Below are positions 6,563 to 14,641 of a stretch of 24,434 nucleotides of DNA, one piece after another. A model generated the notes under the pieces. It had not been told where the DNA came from and ran no database searches. It saw only the letters and a list, made by a program, of their open reading frames with translations. Origin of the DNA: CAZCDM01 sp964497475 (GTDB lineage: Bacteria > Planctomycetota > Phycisphaerae > SM23-33); NCBI GenBank assembly GCA_964497475.1, contig CAZCDM010000017.1, positions 1 through 24,434 of the forward strand, given 5' to 3'. The translations under genes and the position numbers were made by a program. Position 1 is the first letter of the stretch, and each line of letters begins with the position of its first letter.

Positions 6563-8032
6563 TTACTGCGGCCGGGCCAATGGGGGAGTCGGGCCGAGGG
6601 CTTCGAGTAGGGCGCGGGCCTTGGCGAGGGTTTCGTCGTACTCGTCGTCGGGGGTCGAGTCGGCGACGATGCCGCCACCGGCCTGGACGAGGGCGCGGCG
6701 GCCGTCGCAGACGACGGTGCGGATGGCGATGTTCCACTCGGCCGAGCCGTCGAGCCCGACCGTGCCGATGCAGCCGGTGTAGACGCCGCGGGCACAGGGT
6801 TCCAGTTCGTCGATGATCTCCATGGCGCGGATCTTGGGCGCGCCGGTGATCGACCCGCCGGGCAGGGTGGCCCGGAGCAGCCCGGCCGGGCCGACGGACG
6901 CAGCCAGGATGCCCTCGACCGTGCCGACGAGATGGAATACCGTGGGGTGGGTTTCGAGGCGGCAGGGGTCGGTGACGCGGACGGACCCGTAGCGGCAGAT
7001 GCGGCCGAGGTCGTTGCGGAGCAGGTCGATGATCATGGCCAGCTCGGCGTTGTCTTTGGGGCTGGCCTGCAGGGCGGCGGCTGCGGCGGCATCGTCAGCG
7101 GGGTCACCCATGCGGGGGCGCGTGCCCTTGATCGGGCGGGTGAGGACGTGGAATTGTGAGCCCTGCCGGCGGACGCGGAGGAAGAGTTCCGGTGAGCTGG
7201 AGCAGATGGCCCAGGGGGCGGTCGGGTCGTCGCTGCGGAGGTAGGCGGCGTACCAGGCGGGGTTGCGTCGGCGGAGGCGGCGGTAGATTTCGTGGGAGGG
7301 CGGAGCGGCGGGCAGCTCGAACCGCTGGGAGAGGTTGACCTGGAAGATGTCGCCGGCGGCGATGTAGTCGATCGCGCGGGCCACGGCGGCTCGGTAGGCG
7401 TGGGGGGTGAAGTTGCCGGTCGGCTGGGGGAGGGTTTGTCGTGTGGCTGAGGCGGCGTCGGTGGTGGCGGGTCGGCTGCCGCCGGTTTCGGGCAGGGCGG
7501 CCTGGAGGTGCTGGGCGGCGTCGGTGGGGGGGATGTGGTCGGCTTCGGCGCGGAGGAGGAACCATGCGTGGTCGCGGGCGTCGTAGAGGAGGATCGCATC
7601 GTGCAGGGCCAGGCGGAGGTCTGGCAGGGCGGTATCGCGCGGCGCGTGGCCGGGCAGGGTTTCGATGAGTCGACCGACTTCGTAGCCGACGAAGCCGAAC
7701 CATCCGGGTTGGTAGGGGCCGGGCGGCTGGTCGGGGCCGAGGCAGAGCACCTCACGCGGGGCGAGCTGGCGGTCGAGTTCGGGCCAGATCGCTTCGGGCG
7801 TATCGGCGAGGCGCTGGCCGGCGGAGTCGCGCAGGACGCCGTCGCGCAATTCCAGCACGCGGGCGGGGCGGCAGGCGAGGAGGGTGAATCGGCCGTAGGC
7901 GTCGTCGCGGGCGGCGGAGTCCAGCAGCACGGGCTGATCGAGCCGGGCCAGGGCGTCGACGAGGCGGTCGGGCCCGGCCTGGCTGGTCAGGCGGCGGCAG
8001 TGCAGGCGGATGGGGCTGCGATCACGGGCCAC
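6563..8032 (-). CDS. pabB: Aminodeoxychorismate synthase component I
   Basis: A 489-residue chorismate-binding enzyme. With a glutamine amidotransferase partner (PabA/TrpG, not in the window) it makes 4-amino-4-deoxychorismate for folate. The N-terminal domain spans about 1-170; the catalytic domain starts near 205. PIKGTRPR (301-308) with Lys302 is the PabB signature, where anthranilate synthase TrpE has Ala. Also seen are AELAMIIDLLRNDLGRIC (329-346), GGSITGAPKIRAMEIIDELE (392-411) and GGGIVADSTPDDEY (452-465). The GTG start at 8032 is set by an in-frame TGA two codons upstream and an AGGTGA-like ribosome site. A Pro/Thr/Ala-rich linker (about 165-205) separates the domains. PabC may be the class IV aminotransferase at 2640-3524. 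Confidence 0.92.
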   Translation of the reverse strand: MARDRSPIRLHCRRLTSQAGPDRLVDALARLDQPVLLDSAARDDAYGRFTLLACRPARVLELRDGVLRDSAGQRLADTPEAIWPELDRQLAPREVLCLGPDQPPGPYQPGWFGFVGYEVGRLIETLPGHAPRDTALPDLRLALHDAILLYDARDHAWFLLRAEADHIPPTDAAQHLQAALPETGGSRPATTDAASATRQTLPQPTGNFTPHAYRAAVARAIDYIAAGDIFQVNLSQRFELPAAPPSHEIYRRLRRRNPAWYAAYLRSDDPTAPWAICSSSPELFLRVRRQGSQFHVLTRPIKGTRPRMGDPADDAAAAAALQASPKDNAELAMIIDLLRNDLGRICRYGSVRVTDPCRLETHPTVFHLVGTVEGILAASVGPAGLLRATLPGGSITGAPKIRAMEIIDELEPCARGVYTGCIGTVGLDGSAEWNIAIRTVVCDGRRALVQAGGGIVADSTPDDEYDETLAKARALLEALGPTPPLARPQ

Positions 8033-8053
8033 GCGTCACCTGTCGGGTAGTGG

Positions 8054-9040
8054 TTAATCCGAGCGGCCCATGGCCCAGGTTTCGATCTGCATCTTGGTGC
8101 ACTCGCGGGCGACCTTGGCTGCGGCGCGGTAGAGCGGCTCGTCGCTCTGGCTGTACTGGTCGAGATAGTCATTCAGCACGCGCATGTTGCCTTTGTGGCT
8201 CTTGCTGGAGAACTTGAGAATGCCCAGGGTGAGGATGGCCTCGGTTCGCCAGGCGCGGTCCTGGTCTTTCTCGATAATGTTGAACACATCGCCGGCCGGT
8301 GGGTCGACGTTCCGCAGCAGGCGGTTTTTGATGTTGAACGTATTGTTGATGAGGTTCAGCTGCGACTGATAGGCGTAGATGGCTTCGGCTTTGCTGGTCT
8401 GGTCCTGCTCTTCGGCGAGGCGTTCGAGGCGGTTCAGTGCCGCGAGCTGGATTTCCATGCCGATCTGCGTCATGTAAACGCGGGCGCGCTCGTTCATCAT
8501 CTGCCAGCCGAGAATGAATTGCATGTTGGCGATGCGGCGTGCCTTGTCGAGTTGCTTCGCGGTGTAATAGTGAGCGAAGAGATAGTCCATGATGACCGAG
8601 AGGCGGTCGAGGTCCTCGGCCTTGTCGGCAAAGCCGGAGACCTTCAGCTCCTTGGGCGTATGCACGAAGGTCATTTCCATGGTTTTGCACTTCGTGCCGG
8701 GCTCGACGAGCGTGATGAGCTTCTCGGCCAGGGCCAGTTCGCTGCCGGTGAGGTCGTAGCTTGGCGCCGCGTCGGCCCGTCGCCTGAGGGCATTGAAGGA
8801 GCTTTCGTTTTCTTCGTAGAAGTCGAGGGCTTTGATGTAGGCATCGGCGGCATTGCCGCTGCCGGTTGGCAGGGAAACGACCGGGGAGATATCGGCGGTG
8901 GGTTCCTGGAAGGCGAGCACGGCCGGGCGGGTTTCGGAGGTGGGTTGTTCCGGCTGGGGGAAGACGAACTTCATCGTGACGATGGCTGCAATGCCGACGA
9001 CGAAAATGCCTGCGAGGACCCATCCAAATTTATTGCCCAT
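8054..9040 (-). CDS. Membrane-anchored protein of unknown function
   Basis: A 328-residue protein I do not recognise. One N-terminal transmembrane segment (about 6-27: FGWVLAGIFVVGIAAIVTMKF) is followed by a Pro/Thr/Glu-rich stretch and then a largely alpha-helical soluble domain with little low complexity. This should put it outside the cytoplasmic membrane, anchored by its N-terminus. The helical region, rich in Leu/Ala/Gln pairs from residue about 55 to 300, could be repeat-like (TPR-type), but no clear repeat register was found. ATG 9040 has AGGAG 7 nt upstream, which decides the start; an upstream frame extension to 9160 lacks one. It overlaps the end of the DUF4091 lipoprotein gene by 11 nt, so the pair is probably co-translated and may act together at the envelope. 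Confidence 0.7.
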   Translation of the reverse strand: MGNKFGWVLAGIFVVGIAAIVTMKFVFPQPEQPTSETRPAVLAFQEPTADISPVVSLPTGSGNAADAYIKALDFYEENESSFNALRRRADAAPSYDLTGSELALAEKLITLVEPGTKCKTMEMTFVHTPKELKVSGFADKAEDLDRLSVIMDYLFAHYYTAKQLDKARRIANMQFILGWQMMNERARVYMTQIGMEIQLAALNRLERLAEEQDQTSKAEAIYAYQSQLNLINNTFNIKNRLLRNVDPPAGDVFNIIEKDQDRAWRTEAILTLGILKFSSKSHKGNMRVLNDYLDQYSQSDEPLYRAAAKVARECTKMQIETWAMGRSD

Positions 9041-11987
9041 GATTTGACTCCTGCGGATTTGAGGCGGGTTGGTTTCGGGTTGGTTCAGTGTATGTTTTTT
9101 TGGGGGGAAGGACAAACATGGTTCCCAGGCTGCGGGGGTCGTAGAAGTTTCGCGTGGCACCGGACCAGCTGGAGGCCTGGTTGTCCTGCGGGCTGACGCG
9201 GGTGAAGTTCACGCCCCAGAAGGGCCTGGCCCCGTCGGCGCCGAACGACGCCCGGGGGATTTTCATCTCGACGATCCAGGCGTTGTCTTCCCGTCCGATC
9301 GCGGCGGTGATGTCCAGTGAGGTCGGCTCGGCCGGGCCGATGGGCGGGTCGGTTCGGATGCCTCGCTCCTGCACGATGACGCCGTTGGCCTTGATGGCGA
9401 TATGGATCAGCTCACCGGGGCTGGTCGCATCGGCGCCGGGGTCGAGGAGGATTTCGACAAGGTCTTCGCCGACGGGCAGGAGCTGCTGGTATTGCGGGCG
9501 GTTGGTGGTGCGGGCCTGGAGTTTGTCGAGGGTGGGTTCGAAACATTGCAGGGCGAAGTAGAGGAACTTCTCGTCCTGGAGTACGAAGGCGCGGCTTTGC
9601 CGGTCGGCCAGGCCTGCGGGCGTCTGGCCGAGCCTGCCCAGCAGGCGGAACGCCCCGGCGGTGTTGTTGGGGCGAAGGGGCCAATCGGCGAGCGAGCCGT
9701 CGATGGCGAGGGGCTCGGCGGTGGGTGCGGCGACGAGGAATGCGATGTCGGTGCGGATGGTTTCGTCCTGGCCGGCATCGGTGCGGACGCGGACGGCGGC
9801 GGGCAGTTTGCCATCGGGCAGGGGGGGTACGTTGACGCCCTCGATGACCAGGCGGGCCTGACGGGTCTGGCCGGGGCCCAGGCGGGGGATGATGTGTTCG
9901 GCGAGGACGGCCTTCCAGCCGGGGGGCAGGGCAGCGGGTGTGATCGTCGCCTCGACGGGCGTGAGGTACTTGCTGAACAGGTCGATGCGAATCGTCGCGC
10001 GGATCGAGCGGACCAGGCCGGAGTCTTCCACGTCGGGCCAGGGCAGTTCGCCGGCGCGGACTGTCGTCTGGACACGCTCGGGTGTCAGGCCGGTGGTGTC
10101 GCGGGTGAAGTTCTTCCAGCGCACGCGGGAGGCGATCTGCTCGGCCTGGGTGGGCTGGCGGCGGGCGATGGCGGCGGCGACCTCGTGCTGCAGCAGGGCG
10201 GTCGCATCCTGCCAGACGGCCGGGGTTTGCACCCAGCCGGTGATGCGCGGGTCGAGGTAGTGATCGCCGACGGCGTCGCGTCCGGCGTAGCGGACCATCG
10301 AGTGGAGGATGGTCCGGGCGAGGCTGGAGCGGTTCTGCTGGCGGAGGATGTTGAGCAGCTGGAGGTCTTCCATGCCGCGGCGGAGTCGCTTCAGCCGGGC
10401 CGAGGGAAGGATCGTGTCGGGCTTGTTGGCGATCGTGCCGGGGTAGAACAGCCGGGCGTCGGCCTGGTTGGCCGGGGCGATGGGCCAGGCGAGTACGTCG
10501 TCGATGAAGACGGCCGAGCAGTGGAGGCTATCGGCCAGCCAGGGTGTGGCGCGGAGGTCGGCGGGCGTTGCCGGCAGGGCCAGGCTGGGCGTCCAGGGCG
10601 GGTCGTTGGGGCGGAGCCACACCCCGGCCAGGGCCTTGTCCGCCGGCCTGGATGACGGCACGGCCTTCGGCGCGTTCGGCCTGGCGGGCGGGTCAAACCA
10701 TCGGCCCGGCGGGGCGAGGATGTCGTACGCGTCGGCGAAATGGTCGGGCGGATCGAAGCTGCTCTGGGCCGGCGGGTTCGGCGGCAGGGGGCTGAGGACC
10801 GGCAGGGTACTCGATCCCGCACGGACCATGCCCGCCAACTGGAGGAATTCGAGATACCCATCGGCTGAGACCTCGTCGCGGTAGGGCCAGGCGAAGACCT
10901 GTTGTGACCAGCCAGCCTGGGCGAAGTGGGCGGCACATCGTTCGACGAGCAGCCGGGCCGTGTCGAAGTAGGTGTCGGCCTCGATGCCGCCGTAGTTGGC
11001 CGGCTCGGGCCAGTCGGCTGAGACCGGCAGAGGCCAGGCCGCCAGGGGCTGGCGGTTGGCAAAGGCTTCGCCGGTCAGGAAGGGCCCGGCGATGGCATCG
11101 AAGACGGTCCAGTTGAGTTTGATCCGGCCGTGCAGGTCGCGGAAGATTTTCGGGCGGAGGGCCTTGTCGAACAGCTCGACGTGGTGGCTCCGCCCGAGGC
11201 GGATGAGCTGGCCGATGTGCTTGACGGCCTGGCGGACTTCCGGCGCGTCGAGGTCGAGGTACTTCGGGTCGTAGACCATGCCGCTGCGGCGGATGAGGGT
11301 GGTGAAGATCTGGTGGTGGTCGAAGCCGCCGAGGCAGGGCAGGGGCCTGGCCGTGCTGAGGGCGTAGGGCATGACGGTTGCTTCGATGGGCACGGAGCGG
11401 GTCCGGCCGGTGGCGTCGCGAAGGGCGATCTGGCCTCGACAGAGCGAGGGCGTAATGCCTCGCGGCAGGGGCAGGTCGACCCACAGGGCGAGTCGTCCCT
11501 TTGCGGGCAGGTCGAAGGTTTCGCCCTCGGCGAGGGGGACGAGCGGGTCGTAGAAGCCGGCCGGGCTCGGCCGGTCCGGGACCAGGCGGAGATACCAGGG
11601 CGGGAACCGCTCAACGGGGATCGGCAGCTGCCGGTAGAGCCGTACGGGCACGGACTGGCCGGCGTCGTTGCTCAGTGGCGTGGCGGCGATGGTCAGGCCG
11701 GTGACCGGCTCGTCGGCTGTATCGAGGATGACCTGCACCGCGAGGGTCTCGCCTGCGCCGCCGGTAAGGGCGATGGTGCGGTTGTCGGTGGCGAGGATGC
11801 GGTGATCGAGTCGAGCGGGGGTCTGGTCGGTCAGGCGAGTCATCTCGGCCGCTGCCCATGGCTCGATGGGCAGGGTGGCGGCAGTCTGGCAGGCGGTGGC
11901 GAGCAGTCCGGCCAGCAGCCCGGCCGGTGCGATCAGCCTTGCGGTGCGGCGAACTGCGTGTTGTAGAGTTGGCGGTAAAGCTCGCAT
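9030..11987 (-). CDS. Large DUF4091 lipoprotein with C-terminal CBM9-like domain
   Basis: A 985-residue predicted lipoprotein. An Arg-containing N-terminus and hydrophobic stretch lead to the lipobox LLATAC with Cys33. Residues about 60-210 look like a beta-sandwich. The middle (about 215-480) would fit a divergent barrel-type hydrolase fold. The segment FYPGT then PSARLKRLRRGMEDLQLLN (about 514-547) is the hallmark of DUF4091. The C-terminus (about 755-960) starts AIDGSLADWP and ends with FWGVNFTR, as in CBM9-like sugar-binding modules. Such proteins are linked to extracellular polysaccharide handling, but no substrate can be named and catalytic acids are not clear. The start ATG 11987 lies inside the ABC exporter gene (55-nt overlap, other frame); it is kept because later starts would lose the signal peptide. 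Confidence 0.8.
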   Translation of the reverse strand: MRALPPTLQHAVRRTARLIAPAGLLAGLLATACQTAATLPIEPWAAAEMTRLTDQTPARLDHRILATDNRTIALTGGAGETLAVQVILDTADEPVTGLTIAATPLSNDAGQSVPVRLYRQLPIPVERFPPWYLRLVPDRPSPAGFYDPLVPLAEGETFDLPAKGRLALWVDLPLPRGITPSLCRGQIALRDATGRTRSVPIEATVMPYALSTARPLPCLGGFDHHQIFTTLIRRSGMVYDPKYLDLDAPEVRQAVKHIGQLIRLGRSHHVELFDKALRPKIFRDLHGRIKLNWTVFDAIAGPFLTGEAFANRQPLAAWPLPVSADWPEPANYGGIEADTYFDTARLLVERCAAHFAQAGWSQQVFAWPYRDEVSADGYLEFLQLAGMVRAGSSTLPVLSPLPPNPPAQSSFDPPDHFADAYDILAPPGRWFDPPARPNAPKAVPSSRPADKALAGVWLRPNDPPWTPSLALPATPADLRATPWLADSLHCSAVFIDDVLAWPIAPANQADARLFYPGTIANKPDTILPSARLKRLRRGMEDLQLLNILRQQNRSSLARTILHSMVRYAGRDAVGDHYLDPRITGWVQTPAVWQDATALLQHEVAAAIARRQPTQAEQIASRVRWKNFTRDTTGLTPERVQTTVRAGELPWPDVEDSGLVRSIRATIRIDLFSKYLTPVEATITPAALPPGWKAVLAEHIIPRLGPGQTRQARLVIEGVNVPPLPDGKLPAAVRVRTDAGQDETIRTDIAFLVAAPTAEPLAIDGSLADWPLRPNNTAGAFRLLGRLGQTPAGLADRQSRAFVLQDEKFLYFALQCFEPTLDKLQARTTNRPQYQQLLPVGEDLVEILLDPGADATSPGELIHIAIKANGVIVQERGIRTDPPIGPAEPTSLDITAAIGREDNAWIVEMKIPRASFGADGARPFWGVNFTRVSPQDNQASSWSGATRNFYDPRSLGTMFVLPPKKTYTEPTRNQPASNPQESNHGQ

Positions 11988-14080
11988 CGGTCCATGAGGT
12001 CCTTGTGCGGCCCGGTGTCGACGATGCGTCCTTCGTCGAGGACGACGATGGCGTCGGCGTCGAGGACGGTCGAGAAGCGGTGGGCGATCATGAGGGTGGT
12101 GCGGTCGGCCATGAAGTCCTGCATGGCGGCGTGGATTTTCTTTTCGCTGTCGGCATCGATCTGGCTGAGGGCCTCGTCAAAGATGAGGATCGCCGGGTCG
12201 CGGAGGATGGCGCGGGCGATGGCGAGGCGCTGTCGCTGGCCGCCGGAGAGCGTCGCGCCGCGCTGGCCGACGACGGTGTCGTACCCGTCGGGCATGTCGC
12301 GGACGAACTCATCGACGTAGGCGCGTTGGGCGGCATCGAGGATGGTTGCGTGCTTGGCGCGCCGCAGGCCGTAGGCGATGTTCTCGGCGATGGTTGCGTT
12401 GAAGATCACCGTCTCCTGGGTGACGATGGCGATCTGCCGACGGAGCGACCGCATCGAGTGGGCCATGATGTCCTGTCCGTCGAGGAGGATCTGCCCGCCG
12501 GTGGGTTCCAGCAGGCGCGGCAGGAGGCTCACGAGGGTGGTCTTGCCCGAGCCGTTGGGCCCGACGATGGCGACGGCCTGGCCGGCGGTAACCGTTAGGT
12601 TGATCTCGCGGAGAGTCGGCTCGGCGACGTTGGGATAGGCGAAGCGGATGTCGCGATATTCGATGGATTTCTGGTGGCGGGGCAGATTCGGTGCACCCAC
12701 CGTGCGCGTCTCGCGAGGCCGATCGCGCAGCTCATAGAGCCGTTCGGCCGCGGCATCGCCGGCCTGGAACCGTACCAGCACCTTCGAGAGCTTTCGCACT
12801 GGGTCGAACATGGCCATCAGCAGCCCCATGGTGGTCATGAAAATTTCCGGGTCCATTTTGTTTTCCAGCACCCAGACGCCGGCGACCCCGGCGGCGACCA
12901 TGCCCGCGCTCATGCCCAACACCTCGACGGTAGGGCTCGTGGCCGAGTCGATCCGCACGATGCGTCGGATCTGCTTGTAGAGCGTTCGATTGACGCGGTG
13001 GAACCGCTTTCGTTCGGAGGCCTCCATGGTGTAGGCCTTGACGACCCGCAGGCCCTGGAGGGTTTCTTCCAATACGCCGAGCATCTCGGCCCAGCTTTCC
13101 AGTGCGCCGCGGGTGGACTTCTTCATCCGCTTGCCGAACTGCCGGATGATCGCGTAGGCAATGGGCCCGCCGATCATGGCCATCAGCGCCAACTGCCAGT
13201 TCAGCAGCAGGGCGGCGATGACCGAGCCGACCATTTTGGCAGGCTCGACGAGGGTCTTGCCGAACAGGGTTGTCTGTGCCCGGGCCAGTTCTGTCGAGTC
13301 CTGCATGAATCGGCTGGCGGTGTCGCTCGTGCCGGCCGAGGCGAAGTAGGTCACCGGCTGGCGGAGGGCGTTGTCAAAGCAGTCGTTGCGGAAGCTCCAC
13401 ATGCCCAGGTGTACCGATGTTTGCACGAGGTACTCCTGGACAAAACGCATCAGGTTCCGCAGCAGGACCATTGCCACCACAACGCCCAGCAGCCAGAAGA
13501 GAATGCTCGTTCGCTCCCGGCGGGAATTGGGCTCGGGGATGGCCTCGGCGATGTAGCCGAGGGTTTTGCTTTTGAATTCCAGCAGTCCCAGCGGGACCGA
13601 GATGGTGGTGGTGATGTCTTCCGTGGGGCGGTAGACCAGCAGGCGGGGCGGTCGGGCCGAGGGGGCCCAGTGGGCGAGCTGGCCGACGAGTACGTCGGCG
13701 CGGAGGACCTCGCCTGCCGGGTCGCGCCCTTCTCCGGCCAGGCCGATGATCCAGTCGCCATTGCGCAGTTTGCTTTCGGCAGCCGAGCCGGTCGGCTCGA
13801 CGGAGACGACATCGAGAACCAGCGAGAGGTTTCGCCCGTCGGCCACCGTATTCGGCGGGGCGGTTCGCCAGGCGATCTTCGCATTCAGCCGGTCGCTGAC
13901 CATCGTATTGTACGCCCAGCCGTGGAGCCCCTCGGCACTGAAGAGCACCTTCAGCACCGGCAGGGCCATGGTGATGCTGCCGCTCCATAACACACCAATC
14001 AGCAGGACGGCCAGGAACGATACGGCCAGCCGGCCCCGGTGGGCCTTGAGATATTCCAGCGATCGGAAGAAATGTTTCAT
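11933..14080 (-). CDS. MsbA-like ABC exporter with PDZ-like domain inserted after TM1
   Basis: A 715-residue half-transporter that should dimerise in the cytoplasmic membrane. TM1 is about 17-45. Then comes an insert of about 145 residues whose core (83-165) reads like a PDZ domain: SLVLDVVSVEPTGSAAESKL followed by RNGDWIIGLAGEG. TM2 starts near 191 and the usual exporter core follows. The nucleotide-binding domain has Walker A GPNGSGKT (507-514), a Q-loop in IVTQETVIF, signature LSGGQ (611-615), Walker B ILIFDE with Glu636, and switch His667. The D-loop reads SQID instead of the common SALD. The family flips lipids (lipid A, in MsbA) or exports drugs or peptides; the substrate here is unknown. 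The start ATG 14080 is chosen because an upstream ATG (14131) lies within the predicted -10 box; no Shine-Dalgarno is evident. The downstream lipoprotein gene overlaps its end. Confidence 0.9.
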   Translation of the reverse strand: MKHFFRSLEYLKAHRGRLAVSFLAVLLIGVLWSGSITMALPVLKVLFSAEGLHGWAYNTMVSDRLNAKIAWRTAPPNTVADGRNLSLVLDVVSVEPTGSAAESKLRNGDWIIGLAGEGRDPAGEVLRADVLVGQLAHWAPSARPPRLLVYRPTEDITTTISVPLGLLEFKSKTLGYIAEAIPEPNSRRERTSILFWLLGVVVAMVLLRNLMRFVQEYLVQTSVHLGMWSFRNDCFDNALRQPVTYFASAGTSDTASRFMQDSTELARAQTTLFGKTLVEPAKMVGSVIAALLLNWQLALMAMIGGPIAYAIIRQFGKRMKKSTRGALESWAEMLGVLEETLQGLRVVKAYTMEASERKRFHRVNRTLYKQIRRIVRIDSATSPTVEVLGMSAGMVAAGVAGVWVLENKMDPEIFMTTMGLLMAMFDPVRKLSKVLVRFQAGDAAAERLYELRDRPRETRTVGAPNLPRHQKSIEYRDIRFAYPNVAEPTLREINLTVTAGQAVAIVGPNGSGKTTLVSLLPRLLEPTGGQILLDGQDIMAHSMRSLRRQIAIVTQETVIFNATIAENIAYGLRRAKHATILDAAQRAYVDEFVRDMPDGYDTVVGQRGATLSGGQRQRLAIARAILRDPAILIFDEALSQIDADSEKKIHAAMQDFMADRTTLMIAHRFSTVLDADAIVVLDEGRIVDTGPHKDLMDRCELYRQLYNTQFAAPQG

Positions 14081-14129
14081 GGCGGGTGGTATCCGGCCGG
14101 GGGTTGGACCGGCCAAGGGGTAGCCCGCC

Positions 14130-14158
14130 ATGGTACGATAAGCCGGGGCGAAAATCAA
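14130..14158 (-). promoter_or_regulatory. Promoter for the ABC exporter gene
   Basis: On the minus strand, TTGATT (14153-14158), a 17-nt spacer and TACCAT (14130-14135). The predicted transcript starts near 14123, about 43 nt before ATG 14080. It has the same -35 box and spacing as the promoters at 2605 and 19609. The rest of the 14081-14170 gap holds nothing else recognised. Confidence 0.45.
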
Positions 14159-14170
14159 AGCCCGCCGCGG

Positions 14171-14641
14171 TCAGTCCAGTTCGACGGTGAGGTCGAGTTC
14201 GACCGCGGCGTTGCATGGCAGGGCCACTGCGCCCACGGCGGTGCGTGTGTGTCGCCCGGCCGGGCCGAAGAGTTCCACCAGCAGCTCGCTGGCGCCGTTG
14301 GCGACCTCGGGCTGGTCGGTGAAGTCCGGGCGGGAGTTGACCAGCACGTTGAGGCGCAGCACCCGGCGGACCGACTCGATCGAGCCGGTCAGGGCCTGGA
14401 TGGCGGCCAGGGCGTTGATGAGCGCGACGCGGGCGGCGTGGCGGGCCTCCTCGGGGGAGACCTCGTCGGGCACCTTGCCGACGGCGATCAGTTCGCCGCG
14501 TTCGGTGGGGATCTGTCCGGAGGTCCTCACGACATTGCCGCTGCGAACGGCCGGGACGTAGATGCCCTCGGCCGCGGCCGGGCGGGGCAGGACAATGCCC
14601 AGCTCAGTGAGTTTCCGGTTCGGGTTGGTCGGCTGGTCCAT
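14171..14641 (-). CDS. RidA (YjgF/YER057c/UK114) family protein
   Basis: A 156-residue protein of the Rid family, trimeric enzymes of which RidA itself hydrolyses reactive enamine/imine intermediates made by PLP enzymes. The beginning RKLTELGIVLP and the segment VRSGNVVRTSGQIP are typical. The conserved arginine is Arg133 in HTRTAVGAVALP, and the late acidic strand VELDLTVELD contains the expected Glu148. It is longer than canonical RidA (about 128) because of an N-terminal extension, as in other Rid subgroups, so deaminase activity should not be assumed. The start ATG 14641 lies 38 nt inside the end of scpA. The overlap puts it in the scpA transcript. Confidence 0.9.
   Translation of the reverse strand: MDQPTNPNRKLTELGIVLPRPAAAEGIYVPAVRSGNVVRTSGQIPTERGELIAVGKVPDEVSPEEARHAARVALINALAAIQALTGSIESVRRVLRLNVLVNSRPDFTDQPEVANGASELLVELFGPAGRHTRTAVGAVALPCNAAVELDLTVELD

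Noticed and set aside
4660..6795. A single 711-residue minus-strand protein including HemA
   Set aside because: The first 291 codons are an out-of-frame Pro/Arg-rich translation of the upstream genes; HemA starts at 5922.
12674..13990. 438-codon + strand frame (and similar ones at 9402-10655, 11130-11966, 8195-9196, 23042-24088)
   Set aside because: All lie opposite well-supported genes and show the biased composition of shadow frames.
14081..14158. Longer N-terminus for the ABC exporter (start at 14158 or 14131)
   Set aside because: It would begin inside the predicted -35/-10 promoter and adds a Pro/Gly-rich stretch before a normal cytoplasmic start at 14080.
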